Positions 43,426-56,494 are shown, counted from the stretch's first letter. The stretch is DNA of 64,000 bases from Amoebidium appalachense (GCA_963693365.1 CAVNZM010000016.1:1488001-1552000); one strand, 5' to 3'. Numbers and translations are program-made. Notes: generated by a model from the sequence alone, not told the origin.

Positions 43426-46425
43426 TCAACAGAAACTCAACGCCACCTTGCCCCAATAATCCCCACGGATAACACGTGACTCTGCAAGGGAGACTCTGTT
43501 TTCCGTTGAAAAGAGAAGGCGACACGATGTGAAATCGAAATGTGTACAGATGTAAATAACGTCGGCGCTGTAGAATTTCGCAAGCGTAATGTCGCTGTTG
43601 TCGAACTTCTCGATGTCAAGATAAATTCTCAGCTCACGGTCAACAACCCCTTTGCCATGTGCATCAGTTGCTTGCAACCTCCAGCCATAGTATTCGTCGC
43701 CGTCGCCTGAATCAATCAAACGCAAAGACCTTGCCACCGGAAAGCAATCCACACATTGCATGCACGTAGAATATTCATACAAACCTTCCCCTGTAGCTAT
43801 GTCGATGACTACGAGTACGTTGTTTTCGTCGTTTGACCAGCACACAAACACCTCATCACCAGTATGACATTTGAGCACCTTAGCTACCTGCACCTCAAAC
43901 TCAAAGGAATTGGCAACTTCCCATACACGCGCACCTGATAAAATATTCCAAAGCGAGATATTATCCGGGCAAACAACAACCAACTGGCTACCTAGAATCC
44001 CAACACCATAATCCTTGGGTTGAGGAAAAGGTGGCTCTAAGGCAAACGACCGTACGAGAATTCCGTCAACGGCAGAATATATCGCAACGCGTGTGCAAAG
44101 CCATGCTGGGTTGCCACCACTACACTGCGTGTTCTGCCTGCCGTCGTATGTAACACATACATACTCCCCGCTAAAATCTACTCTTTGTACACGCTCGTCC
44201 TCATCTGCCCCTGTAGGTCCCCAATTGCTCACAATTTTGCCCTGTTTGACATCCCACAAAATACCCGCCACGTCCTTGTGCCCATCGTTTGAATTACGTG
44301 ACCCGCTACTGATCCCCAGCGCTCTCCCCTGTGCACACCAACCCATTTTGTGCCTCCTAACTCGACGCCCTCCATATCCATAGCCCTCCATATCCATATC
44401 CACATACTCCAGATCCCCCACGAACGACCCAACCACACTTTCCTTGGGCCAGGGCAGCCCGTAATAGTCAAACCTTCTCAGTGTCTCCTCTTCCTCCTCA
44501 TCCTCCGGCCACTGGTTAACCTGCCCACCTGAACGAAGAAAATCGAGCACATAGCCAAACGGCGTGGGGGAACGGTCGATGAAAACAGAACCGTCTGCTT
44601 GTTCTTTGACTGCGTGGCGGCCGCTGAACCATACAGCCAGCATGGAGCCAGGCACGGTGGAAAGTGTGTGGCGGGTGGTGACAAAGTGTGCGCCGCCCAC
44701 ATCCAACACCACTCGATCGCTGCCCTGCGCCTCCAGCTGCGCAACAGACGCACGTTCGGCTTCGAACACTCTCCTGAGGACAATAGAAAAAGACTTTACT
44801 CCTCCAAAAACATAATGTGTACAAAGTTTAACCCTCCCCCCCCCCCCCCCCCCCCCCCCGCCCTTCCCCCCCCCGCCACCACCACCACCACCTTTCGCCC
44901 TCTCCCCCCCCTCCCTCCCCCCCCCCCCTCTCCCCCCCAAAAAACTTCCCCATCCCTCACTCCTCCCTCTCCCTGCCCTGCACCTATAATACACACCGTC
45001 TCAGACCTAACGTACCGTGAAACACATGCTATATACCCATCCACTCCTCCGCACGCGTGTGTCCATGCTCGTGGATGTGTGCAAAACGCGCGCACCGCAC
45101 ATCTTTTTTCCCACTTGTCTCTCTTGAATCCTTGCACCCACTACGTCCACACCTTGCTCAGTCTCCCTTTCTCTCCCCCTCTCCCTCCCTCCCTCCCTCC
45201 CTCCCTTCCTCCCTCCCTCGCTCTCTCTATCTCTCTCTCTATTACAGGGACTCTCTCTCCCGCCCTTTTCCCTCCCTCCCTCCCCACCCCCCGCCCTCCC
45301 TTCCCCCACCCCCTACCCTCCCCTCCCTCTCTCCCTTCGACTCCCTTCGGCTCCCTCCCTCCCTAACTAGCTCGCACTCTCTCTCGCACTCTCTCTCTCT
45401 CTCTCTCTCTCTCTGAGACTCTCTATCCTCCCCTCACTTGCTCGCCGTTTCGTTTCCCCTCGCCCTTCCCCATATTCTCAATTCCTCTCCCTTACAACCC
45501 TCTTCCTTCCCCTCATCCCCCGACTCCGTCTCTCACCTGCCCCCCCTCTCTCTCTTCCTCCCTGTCCACTCCCCCATCTTCTCCCTCCCTCCCTCCCCCC
45601 GCCCCCTACCATAGCCCCCCCCCCCCCCCCCCCCCCCCCCCCCCAGCCAACCCATTCGCCCCCTGTTCATCACCCACTCACACACCCTTCCGCCCTTTTC
45701 CAGCTGCTAAAATTGTTCAAGTGAATCCACTTAAACTCCCCCTCTCTCCAAATCATTCCATCCGTTTCTCTCTCCTCTTCCCCCCCTCGCTCCCTCGTCT
45801 GTCTTTCTCTCTCCACCCCCCCCCCCCCCCCCCCTTCCCCCACCCCCCTCCCCCCGTTGCGCCACGGTTCCATCGCCGCCCCGGATGCCCACTCACTTCC
45901 CCCCCCCCTCCTCCCCCCTCCCCTTCGCCCTACTACCCATTCACCCACTCCAACCCACAACCACCAATATCCGTACTACAGAGTTCTCGCGAGGCTCTAA
46001 GCTGTGCCCCCTCGGCGTTTCATCTCCCGGGTCACCCACTCATCCCTTCTCCAAAACGAAAAGCAAGAGCGAGTAGATGGGTAGATGAGTGTGGAAAAAA
46101 ACGTAGTCCAGAGAAGCATTCCAGAGAGTGAATGAGTACCATCTTTACCTTTCCTCCTCCAGCCTTGCCCTGTCCATCTTACCCTGTCCGCTGCAGCTAG
46201 TAGGCCCTCTGTCTCTCCAGCCAGGGCAGCAATCCTTAGCGCCATTCCAGAAACATCACTCCCTAGATCCGTGCTTTCTGCCACACATCCCGCCGCAACT
46301 TCTTTGTCCTTAGTGCTTGAAGATGTCTCGTTCGCAAAAGCCGTTAGTCGTTGTGCCAGTGTGTTCATGTCAGCGCTAAGAGATGTGGCTTCGGCCACAA
46401 AACGTGCCACCGCCTCTACCTCCAT
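43426..46425 (-). CDS. BTB(T1)-domain protein with propeller-like C-terminus (KCTD3/SHKBP1-like)
   Basis: Exon 43426-44773 encodes 448 residues. It starts with a short coiled-coil-like stretch, then a T1/BTB domain (DRVVLDVGGAHFVTTRHTLS, GSMLAVWFSG, FGYVLDFLRSG, FDYYGLPWP), then about 300 residues with WD-like blade motifs (AGILWDVKQGKIVSNW, NISLWNILSGARVWEV, VVIDIATGEGLYEY). BTB plus propeller resembles KCTD3/SHKBP1; BTB domains of this class form oligomers and often bind cullin-3. Exon 46183-46425 starts at MEVEAVARFVAEA and adds an 81-residue helical N-terminus with a GTAAGA donor. The two exons do not join in phase (0 versus 2): a small exon in the 44.8-46.1 kb C-rich intron, or the alternative donor at 46148 with acceptor three codons in, would be needed. 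Confidence 0.75.
44835..45660. repeat. C-rich/CT-rich intronic block
   Basis: C runs, CCCT and CTCTCT tracts fill the intron of the BTB gene. No coding content beyond Pro/Ser-rich frames. Confidence 0.85.
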
Positions 46426-47045
46426 GATGCTAAAGATTTTCTGCGTCAAACACTAGCGGGTGTTGAAGGGGAAGAATAAGTTTTCTCTTGCTGCACGGAA
46501 AGTTTCGTAAACAGCATTCAACAACGCTAACAACAAACAGCATCAAACAACAACTAACTTAGAACTTCTTCGCAGTTTACTTTCACTGCGCTCTTGAAGC
46601 CTCTTTCCGACCAATCCTGTGACGTAATACCTAAATTGACCATATTTGGCAATCCCGGACAGTGATTGAATTACGACTCAAAATCGTCGTATTTACGATT
46701 AAGGACAGGGAGCCAATACGGGTAGCGCTGTTAGGGGCTGTATTGGTCTTTAGTAGCAGTAAAAAAGGTTTTGATGTGGAAACGGGTGTTTTTCTAGAGA
46801 AAAAATGATCAGATGGCCATTTTTGCAGTCCAGCGAATGATTATGAAGCCCTGTTTTCCATTCGGGGTCTGTAATTGTTGGCGGGAAGCAAGATTTTACG
46901 AAAATAGCTTATAAAGCTTGAGAATACTTGGGGTCTTCACACGTCTAAATTGATCCGAACCCCACCAGTACGATTTAACAATTCCGAAAATACAGTTACG
47001 AATGGGGCAAAACAGGTAGCGAGGCCAAACCCCCACAAACCCTTT

Positions 47046-47125
47046 TCCCGGAATTGGATGATTGGTTCTTTTGTGATAACGGCTGGCGGTTCTACCTTCT
47101 TTGGAAACGCCTGCGCCCTATTAGG
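47046..47125 (+). CDS. Possible first exon of a small membrane protein
   Basis: The frame through ATG at about 47056 reads MIGSFVITAGGSTFFGNACALL and meets a strong TTAG|GTAAGT donor at 47125. The same frame is open 35 codons upstream without an earlier Met. It is divergent from the BTB gene start at 46425, with about 600 bp between that could be a shared promoter region. No downstream exon was found, and the family is not recognised. Confidence 0.3.
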
Positions 47126-47264
47126 TAAGTTAGCGCAGCCATAGCGCGCAAACGAAGACCTACCTGAATGCTAGGAGTCATGTAGATTTGTAATGTTTTG
47201 AATAGATAGATGAAGAAGTGCCATTGTGGCACACATACACGTGCACACAGCGTCACACACGTGC

Positions 47265-47277
47265 ACACAAATGTGCC

Positions 47278-47312
<35 letters not shown>

Positions 47313-47507
47313 CATGACACATATGTACACCCACACATGACCACACGTACACAGGTGCACACACGCACGGGTACACACACACATGCACACACAAACACGC
47401 GCACGCAAATGCACACAAACACACACATACGCACGCACGCACGCACGCACACACACACGCACGCACACACACACACGCACAAACACACACACACACACCC
47501 ACACACA

Positions 47508-47586
<79 letters not shown>

Positions 47587-47616
47587 CAAAAAAAAAAAAA
47601 AAAAAAAAAAAAAAAA
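47265..47616. repeat. CA-rich tract, (CA)n and A run
   Basis: Imperfect CA tract from 47265, pure (CA)n from about 47509 to 47585, then about 30 A residues. Confidence 0.95.
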
Positions 47617-47890
47617 CACAGACACATGCATTCACAGACACACATGCACGCACACACGTTCACAGAGTACATACACATAGTATTACACGCACATATATAC
47701 GCGCACACACGCGCATGCGTACACACAAATGCATGCGTTACGGCATGCTAACACACGCACACGCACAGTCACACAGGCATGCGCGCACACAGGCACAAAG
47801 AACGCGCACACAAAAACACCCAGACACCGTGACACACTTGAATTCCGCTGGTGCCACACACACACATGTGCACACATGTGCACATGCACA

Positions 47891-47991
<101 letters not shown>

Positions 47992-48744
47992 CCACACGGC
48001 CGCAGGCTGTGCAAATTTGAATACATACAAACACGTGCACTCGCGCGCGGTGGCCTGTTGGTCAATCATCGGTAGGGGGGGGGGGGGGGGGGGGGGGGGG
48101 AGGGAAGGAGGTTAAAAAAAAAAAAAGGCAGGAACCTCGTCAGAGGGGGGGGGGGGGGGGGGGGGGGGGCGGGGATGGGGGGTAGCGGGGCTGTACAGCT
48201 TTTTTTGACAAATTATCGCTGTGCATGCAGTGCGTGGAAGCCATACTAAATAATGCACCCGATTGCGAACGGCCGAGGTGCACACCTTAGGCCGGGCAGA
48301 TATTAACCATATATTGTAGTGTCACATTGTTTGACCAATAGAATTCACTATATGCTAACCCAATAGGATTTTAGTTTACCTAAGGTACAGAGGCCCTCCG
48401 CCCAAGATTGTCCGCCAACAAGGTTCCCTCGACACTGATCTTGCCAAAATTTTAAGATTGTGCCGACGGGTCTATTTTCGGGACAATCTTATCGCTAATA
48501 TGGGCAGAGGAGGTATGGGGGCATATCTTCAAGCTGTATGACACCGTGATGGTTCCGGGATTTACGCTGTTTACTCGAGGCAAAGAGAGACCAGTCTCAG
48601 GTATGGGGGGTTTTTGCTCGGAATATCCCCTCAGCGGTATATCATGATCACGTACATAGATGTCGGGTGATGATTACATATCAGGGTTTACTTTCTCTAC
48701 GAGGCACCATAAAGACTAAGAAAAATCAATTAGTTGGGTTCCCC

Positions 48745-48746
<2 letters not shown>

Positions 48747-48780
<34 letters not shown>

Positions 48781-48812
48781 CGGGCTCCCCTCGGACACTC
48801 GGTATCAGCTGG

Positions 48813-48909
<97 letters not shown>
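48747..48909. repeat. T run plus (GT)n
   Basis: About 33 T at 48748-48780, 33 nt of unique sequence, then about 47 GT units. Read on the minus strand this is (CA)n, a short tail and a poly-A run. Confidence 0.92.
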
Positions 48910-48911
<2 letters not shown>

Positions 48912-49742
48912 AGAATTTTGTAATGATGTGTTTCTCAAGCCAATCACTGATACATCTAATAAACAGGTCATAGTTACGCGTGTTTAGTATAAAATCAAGG
49001 ATGAAGTAATTTTCAGGTAGGCTATCTTTCTGGGTGTCTGTTGTGAATGTGTCGTGTGTGTGTTGCGGTATTATTTGGTCTATTAAACTACATTTGGCGA
49101 TACATGACCATTTAAACTGGTGTGTGTGTGTGTTGTTTGGGCATGCAAACGATGCCACCTTATACTTATTAGATCTCCACTGGATAGCACGTGTACGGTA
49201 AAAGTGTGGTATGTGATCAAAAATACCATCAGGAAGGTAATATGTATTTAGGTGTAACACATTTGCGAGTGCCATATTTGGCAATATGGTTAAGGAGGTC
49301 ATTATATATAAAACGAGACATAAGGCTTATTTTTTCAAGGTGCATGCTTTCATCGGGTCTAGTGTCGTGTGGTATCTTTTTCCATTTGTTATATTGCGTA
49401 ATCATTTTGTGATTTTGTACATGTCTAATAAGTAAGTGGCAGTCAAAGCCACACACACACTTTTGCGAGGTTTATTTGTATTTGTGCCCGGCGAAGAAGG
49501 AGAGAGAGAGGGAAGGAAAGGAAAGAGGGGAGAGGTGGGGAGGGGGCAGGTCGGATAGAGAAGAGAGGGTGGGAGGGCAAATAAGTCTTTAAGCGGCCTA
49601 TGTGCTTATTGAATTTCAGCGCGAGATGGGATACTCTAGCAGCTATTGGGACCAGACCATATATCGAGAGCGTTACATGCGCAGGTTTACAACAGTTGTT
49701 AGATAGAAAGGAGGCAACTTCTGCTTCAAGGAAATTTTCCAA
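48785..49742 (-). mobile_element. Possible 3' remnant of a non-LTR retrotransposon
   Basis: Three overlapping minus-strand frames (49443-49742, 49229-49456, 48910-49302) of ordinary, non-repeat composition lie end to end in different frames. They are followed on that strand by a CA tract and an A run (T run at 48748-48780). The order is as expected for a frameshifted coding end with a poly-A tail. Segments such as IGRLKTYLP and LMSRFIYNDLLNHIAKYG are not diagnostic, and no catalytic motif was seen, so the class is a guess. Confidence 0.25.
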
Positions 49743-49748
49743 GGGTTT

Positions 49749-49869
49749 AAGCGCTCTAGTTCTCTCTTTCTTGATGCAAGCGGTTCCCCCAAAATGTCTT
49801 TTTCGGCATTTTGTTTACTAATTTAGGCTTCACATTACCTTTGCGATTTTTGCAACCCCCGGCCCCCCC

Positions 49870-49900
<31 letters not shown>

Positions 49901-50125
49901 CTTCCTCCCCCCCCCTTCCCTCCTCCTCCTCAGAGGCCAAGCGCTCTAGTTCTCTCTTTCTTGATGCAAGCGGTTCCCCCAAAATGTCTTTTTCGGCATT
50001 TTGTTTACTAATTTAGGCTTCACATTACCTTTGCGATTTTTGCAACCCCCGGCCCCCCCCGGCCCCCCCCCCCCCCCCCCCCCCCCCCTTCCTCCCCCCC
50101 CCTTCCCTCCTCCTCCTCAGAGGCC
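49749..50125. repeat. 190-bp tandem duplication with internal C runs
   Basis: AAGCGCTCTAGTTCTCTCTT at 49749 recurs at 49939. The two units match except for C-run length, and each ends CCTCCTCCTCAGAGGCC. Confidence 0.93.
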
Positions 50126-50292
50126 CCGTCCATCACTCCTAACTAACCCACACAAACCGTGACACACGCGCAATCGTGCGCGTGCGCAGACACACACACA
50201 CAAACAACACATACACACTACACCCACATGCACTAACACACACACGCGCGCAAACATACAAACACACACACGTGTCACACACACACGCACAG

Positions 50293-50434
<142 letters not shown>

Positions 50435-50539
50435 TTGTGATGCAGGCGCGCACATACACAGCTTCATTCGTGAGACACACAGCTGACTGGCCTCTGTCTT
50501 TCGAATCTGTTTAATAGATGCTACGTTCTTGATCACGGT

Positions 50540-51990
50540 GACTCTGCCCGTTTGTTACGGTTCACATGCCATGTACATGTGTGACCGGATGCTTAAGCTT
50601 TTTTTGGAAATTGAGGGCATGAGATCCGGGACAAGCCCGTTTCAGTTTCTTTGAGCCATTTTGTTTTCAAGATGTTCAACCTTATAAAGCTCTAAAGCTT
50701 TAATTGGCTCTACTAAGGTTTTTCAATGTTATCTGATCCCGTTTTGTTCCCCAGAGAGGGGGGAGGGGGAGGGGGAGGAAGATCTAGGCTTTATTAATTT
50801 TGAGGGATAGTAGTAAAAAAGGGGGGGGGGGGGGGGGGGGGGGGGGAGGGGGGGCCGGTCACTACACTTCCACTTGCTGAGGTAGGGGGAGAAGGTGAGA
50901 CCCACCACCCCTCCGAGTAGGTAGGTGACCCCCCCCCCCCCCTCCCCCCCCCCCCTCCACCTTCCCCTCCTCCCCCCGCCTCCCGGCGGTATATCAGGCG
51001 GGAAGAGGGGACCCACCACCACCCAGCGGGGGAGGGGGTGGGGGGGGGGGGGTGGGGGGGGGGGGGGGGTGCACCCGAAAATGAATACTAGCAGAGTGTA
51101 TGAACTATTGAACATCAACTTCAAAAGATGATGAATACTATGTCTTCTCTACATTCACACATTGGTATAATCAGGGTCAGCGACCAGCTTACTAATAATA
51201 GATGGGCATCCCCTCCCTCCTTTCCTCTCCCCCCCCCCTCCCCCCCCCAAAAAAAAAAAACAAAAAAAAAACGGGGCCCGCTTGGGTCTCCTGGCCTCAG
51301 AGTCTATAGGATCTTATCCCCAGACGGCAATTCCTTGTTGCTCATATGCATGATTCGTTCGACTATGTATGCATAAATGTGTAGGCACTTAGAATTACCC
51401 CCCTCCCCCTCCCCCTCCCCCCCCTTCCCCCCCCCCTTCCCCCGGGGCATAAAGGTTGGCCATGGTTCCTGCGCTCAAGAATCGAGATCATAGAATTCCT
51501 TAACCACTACTACCGTGACCGTGCATGCTGGGTTCAGCATGCCAACACCGGTAATGTACATGTCACACACTGGCACGCACAGTGGCACACACATACACAC
51601 ACACAAGCGTGCGCGCACCCACGCACACATGCACACAGGCGCGCACACACACACACATGCGCGCACACAGACGAAACAGATAGACAGGAGAAAAACATAA
51701 CAGTAACCAGTGCATGCAGGCACGCCAACATGCATGCACACACACGCACACACTCACGGGTATGCTCACAGTTTGCCACGAGGTAAAATGCAGAATTTTG
51801 GTGGTGGCACATGCTCAATGTTCGATACCCCTCCCCCCCCCCCCCCCCCTCTCCCCTCTCACCCCTCACCCCCCTTTCAATTTCAAATTCAAAAAAGATG
51901 AATTAGGGGTCCCTAAGGGGAACCACAGTCTTCCACTGAACAGCACGGGCTGTCCCCTAGTTAGGCTGCATCGATGCTGCAATCAGACTC
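50540..51990. other. No gene: spacer with G/C runs
   Basis: Unique AT-balanced sequence, G runs (50820-50857, 51032-51068), C-rich runs (50930-50957, 51401-51441) and CA-rich tract (51560-51770). Nothing coding was supported. Confidence 0.55.
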
Positions 51991-52362
51991 TTAAGTTATC
52001 ACATTCTGAACACTCCTAAGTGCCATTAAACACTTCACCCACTGTTTTTGTTGTGTTTCTTGACTTTGTGTTACTGTAATGTTCAGCTTTCTCTGAACTT
52101 GGCCGCTCGAACTCCTTAAGTATTCTTCAATTTTTGGCTGTGGTCTCATGCATGATGATGCAGGGGAGGCTGAGAGGTGCCGGCACCAGATCAAAGCACA
52201 ATTACGGTAGATCATGAGACATATTCTATCATCTGAGCCTCTGAGAGCTATTGCAAGATAACAGGGATGGTTTTCCGTTGAATGGGGAAACGAAGTATCA
52301 AGTATCAACCTACTGTAATACATCATAGTATGTGCATTCACGTTGTATCTCCTATAGTTCAT
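51991..52362 (-). CDS. Unassigned open frame, 123 codons
   Basis: A minus-strand frame of ordinary composition ends PKIEEYLRSSSGQVQRKLN, then VTQSQETQQKQWVKC and ALRSVQNVIT. It lies outside simple repeats. No partner exon, promoter or family was recognised, so it may be a chance frame or an exon of an unseen gene. Confidence 0.28.
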   Translation of the reverse strand: MNYRRYNVNAHTMMYYSRLILDTSFPHSTENHPCYLAIALRGSDDRICLMIYRNCALIWCRHLSASPASSCMRPQPKIEEYLRSSSGQVQRKLNITVTQSQETQQKQWVKCLMALRSVQNVIT

Positions 52363-52398
52363 CGACTGGTGATGGTGGTTGTATGTTTTTGAGTGTAC

Positions 52399-52400
52399 GT

Positions 52401-52431
<31 letters not shown>

Positions 52432-52453
52432 GGGGGGGGGGGAGGAGGTTGTG

Positions 52454-52484
<31 letters not shown>

Positions 52485-52572
52485 ATGCGTGCGTGCGTGC
52501 GTGCGTGCTTGCAATACGTGCTTAAGCGTTGTGTGTGCGTGTGTGCGCTGCATACGTGCCGTGTGTGTGTGT

Positions 52573-52616
<44 letters not shown>
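52399..52616. repeat. G run, (TGCG)n and (GT)n tract
   Basis: GT, a 26-nt G run, then GTGCGTGC tetranucleotide repeats (52452-52508) and GT to 52616. Confidence 0.9.
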
Positions 52617-52618
<2 letters not shown>

Positions 52619-52625
52619 AGTTGTT

Positions 52626-52874
52626 TTATGCTCTTCCGTGCGTAGGATATGTGTGTGTGTATATATGTATATGTGTGTGTAGATTGGGGTTTGTGCTGAC
52701 ACGTGGCCACGGACGGTTCGAGCCTGAATGCATATCTATGCACGTGCGAGTCCGTGTCCCCATGATATTCCATGCACCATGCACGGTGATTCCGTCGATT
52801 TCGAAACCATCATAACCACTAGTGTTTTCCGGACCGTACACTGAACGCAAGAGTCGGAGTGCACCCGATTCCAT
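52626..52874 (-). CDS. Unassigned open frame
   Basis: Minus-strand frame beginning MESGALRLLRSVYGPENTSG and continuing through DGFEIDGITVHGAWN. The first ~60 codons lie outside repeats, then the frame enters a CA tract. It could be a first exon with a donor near 52700. Not recognised. Confidence 0.25.
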   Translation of the reverse strand: MESGALRLLRSVYGPENTSGYDGFEIDGITVHGAWNIMGTRTRTCIDMHSGSNRPWPRVSTNPNLHTHIHIYTHTYPTHGRA

Positions 52875-53836
52875 TGCAAGATTTATTTAAGACATGTGAT
52901 GTACACCGTTTTCAACGAGAATAATAAAACTATTTGACCATTTAAAAGTGAAAAAAAGAAGCCGTGTGCATGTGCGAGTGTCAGGGCTATGTACTCAGCA
53001 TATGTATCAGTAAATCTGTGCATAATATGATATATGGGTGTTGCACTGAACATTTGTTCGGGGATCATCATGAAGATCAATTAAACTGTTACCGAGTCAC
53101 TACATATTTGCACGAGATCTAGAAGGAGCATTGTTTCCTAAAAACTTACAGCGCTGATGTGCTTTGTTGTTTCCACGATATGGCACACGTTTTTAGTTAG
53201 TGTACAGGTTGCAAGGAGCAGCAGGATTATGCCTGTCTGTGTGTGTTCATGTGCGAGTTTTTTTTGTTTTTTTTTTTGTTGTTGTTGTTGGGGGGGGGGG
53301 GGGGGGGGGGGGGGTGTTAAGGGGAATTCGAACATCAAATTTGCACCTTCATGAATGGAGAGTTCATTCACAAAGAAACTTATGTTGGCTGAATGTGTGG
53401 AGAGACCCGCAACCGGGCGGACAACATGGTATTTCAAATGCTATAGTCATTTGTATTGTTGTTATGACCATCCATATTTACAAATTTACAATACATAACC
53501 AATGTTTCTATTGCCATATTACGTTCATTTCATATGCAAGAATAGAGTAGATGTAGAAACTTCACCGCCGGTTGCCGTATTTCAGAATATCACACCCTTT
53601 CGGTGCTGGCTGAGTTGCCGTTGAACTCACAGACTCTTAACTTTGACCTGCTTCTTTCCATATATGTTAACATTTCTTCAACCCACACGGTCTCAAGGCA
53701 CAGTTGACGCCAACAGCAACCCACAGTTATTCTTTCATGTGCGTGTGGGGGGGTATCTGGACAGTCCGCCTTGCAATTACCTGAAGCTCATTCTCTTCAA
53801 ACCGCGCGAATGCCAAGTTCAATCCCATTCACTGGT

Positions 53837-54127
53837 TTACAAGGGGAGAGCGGACTCGGACGCGGCAGAGCGGCGGCGGTAAGCATAGTAGCCAGCGGCG
53901 CCGACAAGGGCAACACCAGCAACTGCCCCGGAGGCAGCAGCGCCGATGACGGCAGCAGAGGGGCCGCTGGAGGCCGCGGGCTCGAGGGGAAGGGCCTTTG
54001 ACGAAGCGGAGGCCGTGGGGGCAACAACAACGTCCGTGGGGTGAGCAACAAGCGCCTCCTCGACCTCAACGTTGGCCGCAAAGGCAACGGCGGCAACGGC
54101 GGCAACGAAAATAACCTTGGAGAGCAT
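53837..54127 (-). CDS. Small secreted/type I membrane protein, family member 3 (96 aa)
   Basis: Intronless, with the same layout as the 1564-1893 protein: signal peptide MLSKVIFVAAVAAVAFAA, then NVEVEEALVAHPTD, an Ala/Ser/Pro linker, a Gly/Ala-rich transmembrane helix (AGVALVGAAGYYAY), and a short basic then polar tail (RRRSAASES). Start chosen at the signal-peptide Met, 11 codons inside the frame. A TATA element lies about 105 nt upstream and CCAAT boxes at about 54331, 54379 and 54423. It is more diverged from the other two members than they are from each other. Function unknown. Confidence 0.8.
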   Translation of the reverse strand: MLSKVIFVAAVAAVAFAANVEVEEALVAHPTDVVVAPTASASSKALPLEPAASSGPSAAVIGAAASGAVAGVALVGAAGYYAYRRRSAASESALPL

Positions 54128-54229
54128 TTTCAGTGGTTTGTGGTGGGAGATTGGAAACACAAAGGCTAGTTTAGCTACTTGTTATCGCAGCTATGTTCGA
54201 ACTGTGAGAGATTGTGAGCGCTAGTTGAA

Positions 54230-54237
54230 TTTTATAT
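54230..54237 (-). promoter_or_regulatory. TATA box of the 53837-54127 gene
   Basis: ATATAAAA on the minus strand about 105 nt upstream of the ATG, with three ATTGG/CCAAT motifs 95-195 nt further upstream. Confidence 0.6.
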
Positions 54238-54539
54238 GAGCCGCGTTGCAAGATCGGATCTGGAAGCTTTGTGCTCAGTCAATTTTGATTTGACACTCGG
54301 CGGCTGACATATCTCTATTTCATGGTTTTCATTGGTTGAGAAAGATCGTGCATTTTGATTCGTTACTACCTTGGAACCGATTGGCTTTCACTAGATCTAA
54401 TGGAGATGGACGAAATGCTTTCATTGGTTGAGTCACAGCCTTTCGCATACCAACGATTTCCTCGCTACTAACTTTGAAATAACAGCGGCAAGAATCCAGT
54501 ACGTACTGTGATCGAGGCACAAGGGAGTACCTAAACATG

Positions 54540-55300
54540 GGATTAAAAATAAAAATAGGCGATATGAGGCAACTTTTTTTTTTCTTTCAGAATTATAAGG
54601 ACTCTTATGTAAAAAAACCACACCCATATTTTGTATTACGATTCAGCATTATTATAAGCGGCCGCGCCAATACTGTACGGTATCACGGTATAAGGCGAGA
54701 TTATACCGAGGGAGATAGGATCTACAATGGCATATCACTGACTTTGGCACACCCAGAGCCTGGCCGCGGCTGCCTGGCCGCGGCAGAACACAGGAGAAAA
54801 CGAACGAACTCTGCATTCAATGTTCCACCCTGCATGAGCCATGTGCACATTTGACATATATTCGGTATATTGTGGAAGGATAATATATGCTGCCTTAACT
54901 AAGTACGCTCCATATCCGGACCAGCATAAATGTACACATGCATGCCGGCCGGCCGGTGTCACGGCCGGCGCGCGCCTTCCCGGGCCACTGCGTGGGAATT
55001 TCCACTTGATCACGTGTGTATGTGAACGCGGCTGGCAACGCCTCTGGGCCGCCACTCAGAGGTCCATGACCCACGCCACTATATCAACCCGTTTGATGGT
55101 GTGACGCCATCCATGACGACATTGTTTTTATGTCTACAGTATGAATGCACGTGTACGGTACGTATGCACCTGATGTACGTGTACGTCCTAAATTAACTGG
55201 CGTGAACAGTATGCGTTCTTGTGAAATGTATGCACCTGCACGTCTCGCCATGCACATATCACAAAAACAGTACATGGTATCAACCATCATGCAGGCACGT
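54540..55300. other. No gene seen
   Basis: Unique sequence of mixed composition, including a short GC-rich palindromic patch (GGCCGGCCGG at about 54947). Frames here are short and unlike any family I know. Confidence 0.5.
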
Positions 55301-55350
55301 TGTATCTAATATATGCACACTTGGGAGAGAGAGAGATCTGTGAGGTCAAT

Positions 55351-55560
55351 GGGGGGGGGGGGGGGGGGGGGGGGCGCCTGGCTGAGGGGAGCGGGGGGGG
55401 GAGGAGCGAGAGCGCCGGGAAGGGGGTGGGGGGGGGGGGGGGGGGGGGGGGGAGCGAGAGACAGACAGAGAGAGAGAGAGAGAAGGGGGAGAGAGAGAGA
55501 GGGAGGGGGAGAGAGAGGGGGGGCGGGAGAGGGGGAGAGAGAGAGAGAGGGGGGGGGGGG

Positions 55561-55655
<95 letters not shown>

Positions 55656-55800
55656 GGAGAGGGAGGGAGAGAGAGAGGGGGAGAGGGGGGGGGGGGAGAG
55701 AGAGAGTGTGTGTGTGTGTGTGAGCGGGGGGAAGGGGGCCGGGGGAGGGAAAAGGGGGGGGGGGAGGGGGGGGGGGGGGGGGGGGGGGGGAGGGGGGAGT
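55351..55800. repeat. G runs and (GA)n block
   Basis: G runs at 55351-55373 and 55430-55452, GA blocks to 55707, a short GT tract, then G runs to about 55796. Confidence 0.95.
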
Positions 55801-56454
55801 TGAACCTCGATGACTGCACAAAGGCATACGGCACTGGGCACACGTGTGGCCACGAGTATCTGCATCATGATCAGTATGCATGTGCACTTCAAGTCAAGCT
55901 TCCCTGTTGCTAGCGAGGCTGAGGCTAAAAACCTGGGCTAATTATATGGGCTTACTAGTGGTAATAATAGGGTTGGCAGTGGTTCCCATGAGAGACCCCT
56001 AAAGGGGACCCCAAGAAGAAAACGGAATAAATTTTACACTATGATAAAAATAGTAAAAAAACTTGGGGGAAAAAAACATTTGTCAAACACCTGCACACTC
56101 AGCTGCATGTGGAGGGTAAGTGGGGCCCCCGTGTCTTTTGTCCTTTTGGGAAGAAGAGAGAGTATAACCAGCACCAGGTAAAAAAATGTTGCACCGCTTG
56201 TGTTTGAAGGGGAAAGAGGGAGGGGCAGAGAAGGGAAATTTCCTAGCCTCATAAAAACGATCTACTCAAATATCAACCTTATAAGGTTGACGGGAACCGA
56301 TGATGATGAATGAAATTTGTTTTTTCGCACCCATGGAAGTTGAAGGTTGAAGTTTGGAAGGTTTTTATAAAAAGGGTAAGTCTGAAATTTCCATAGGAAT
56401 AATAGCTAGGAATTGGAAGTGTTGAAACTATCAATCGTGCAAGTCCACTCTGCC

Positions 56455-56494
<40 letters not shown>

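Noticed and set aside
54940-54975. GGCCGGCCGG-type palindromic patch as an insertion end
   Set aside because: Short, single, and without matching partner or target duplication.
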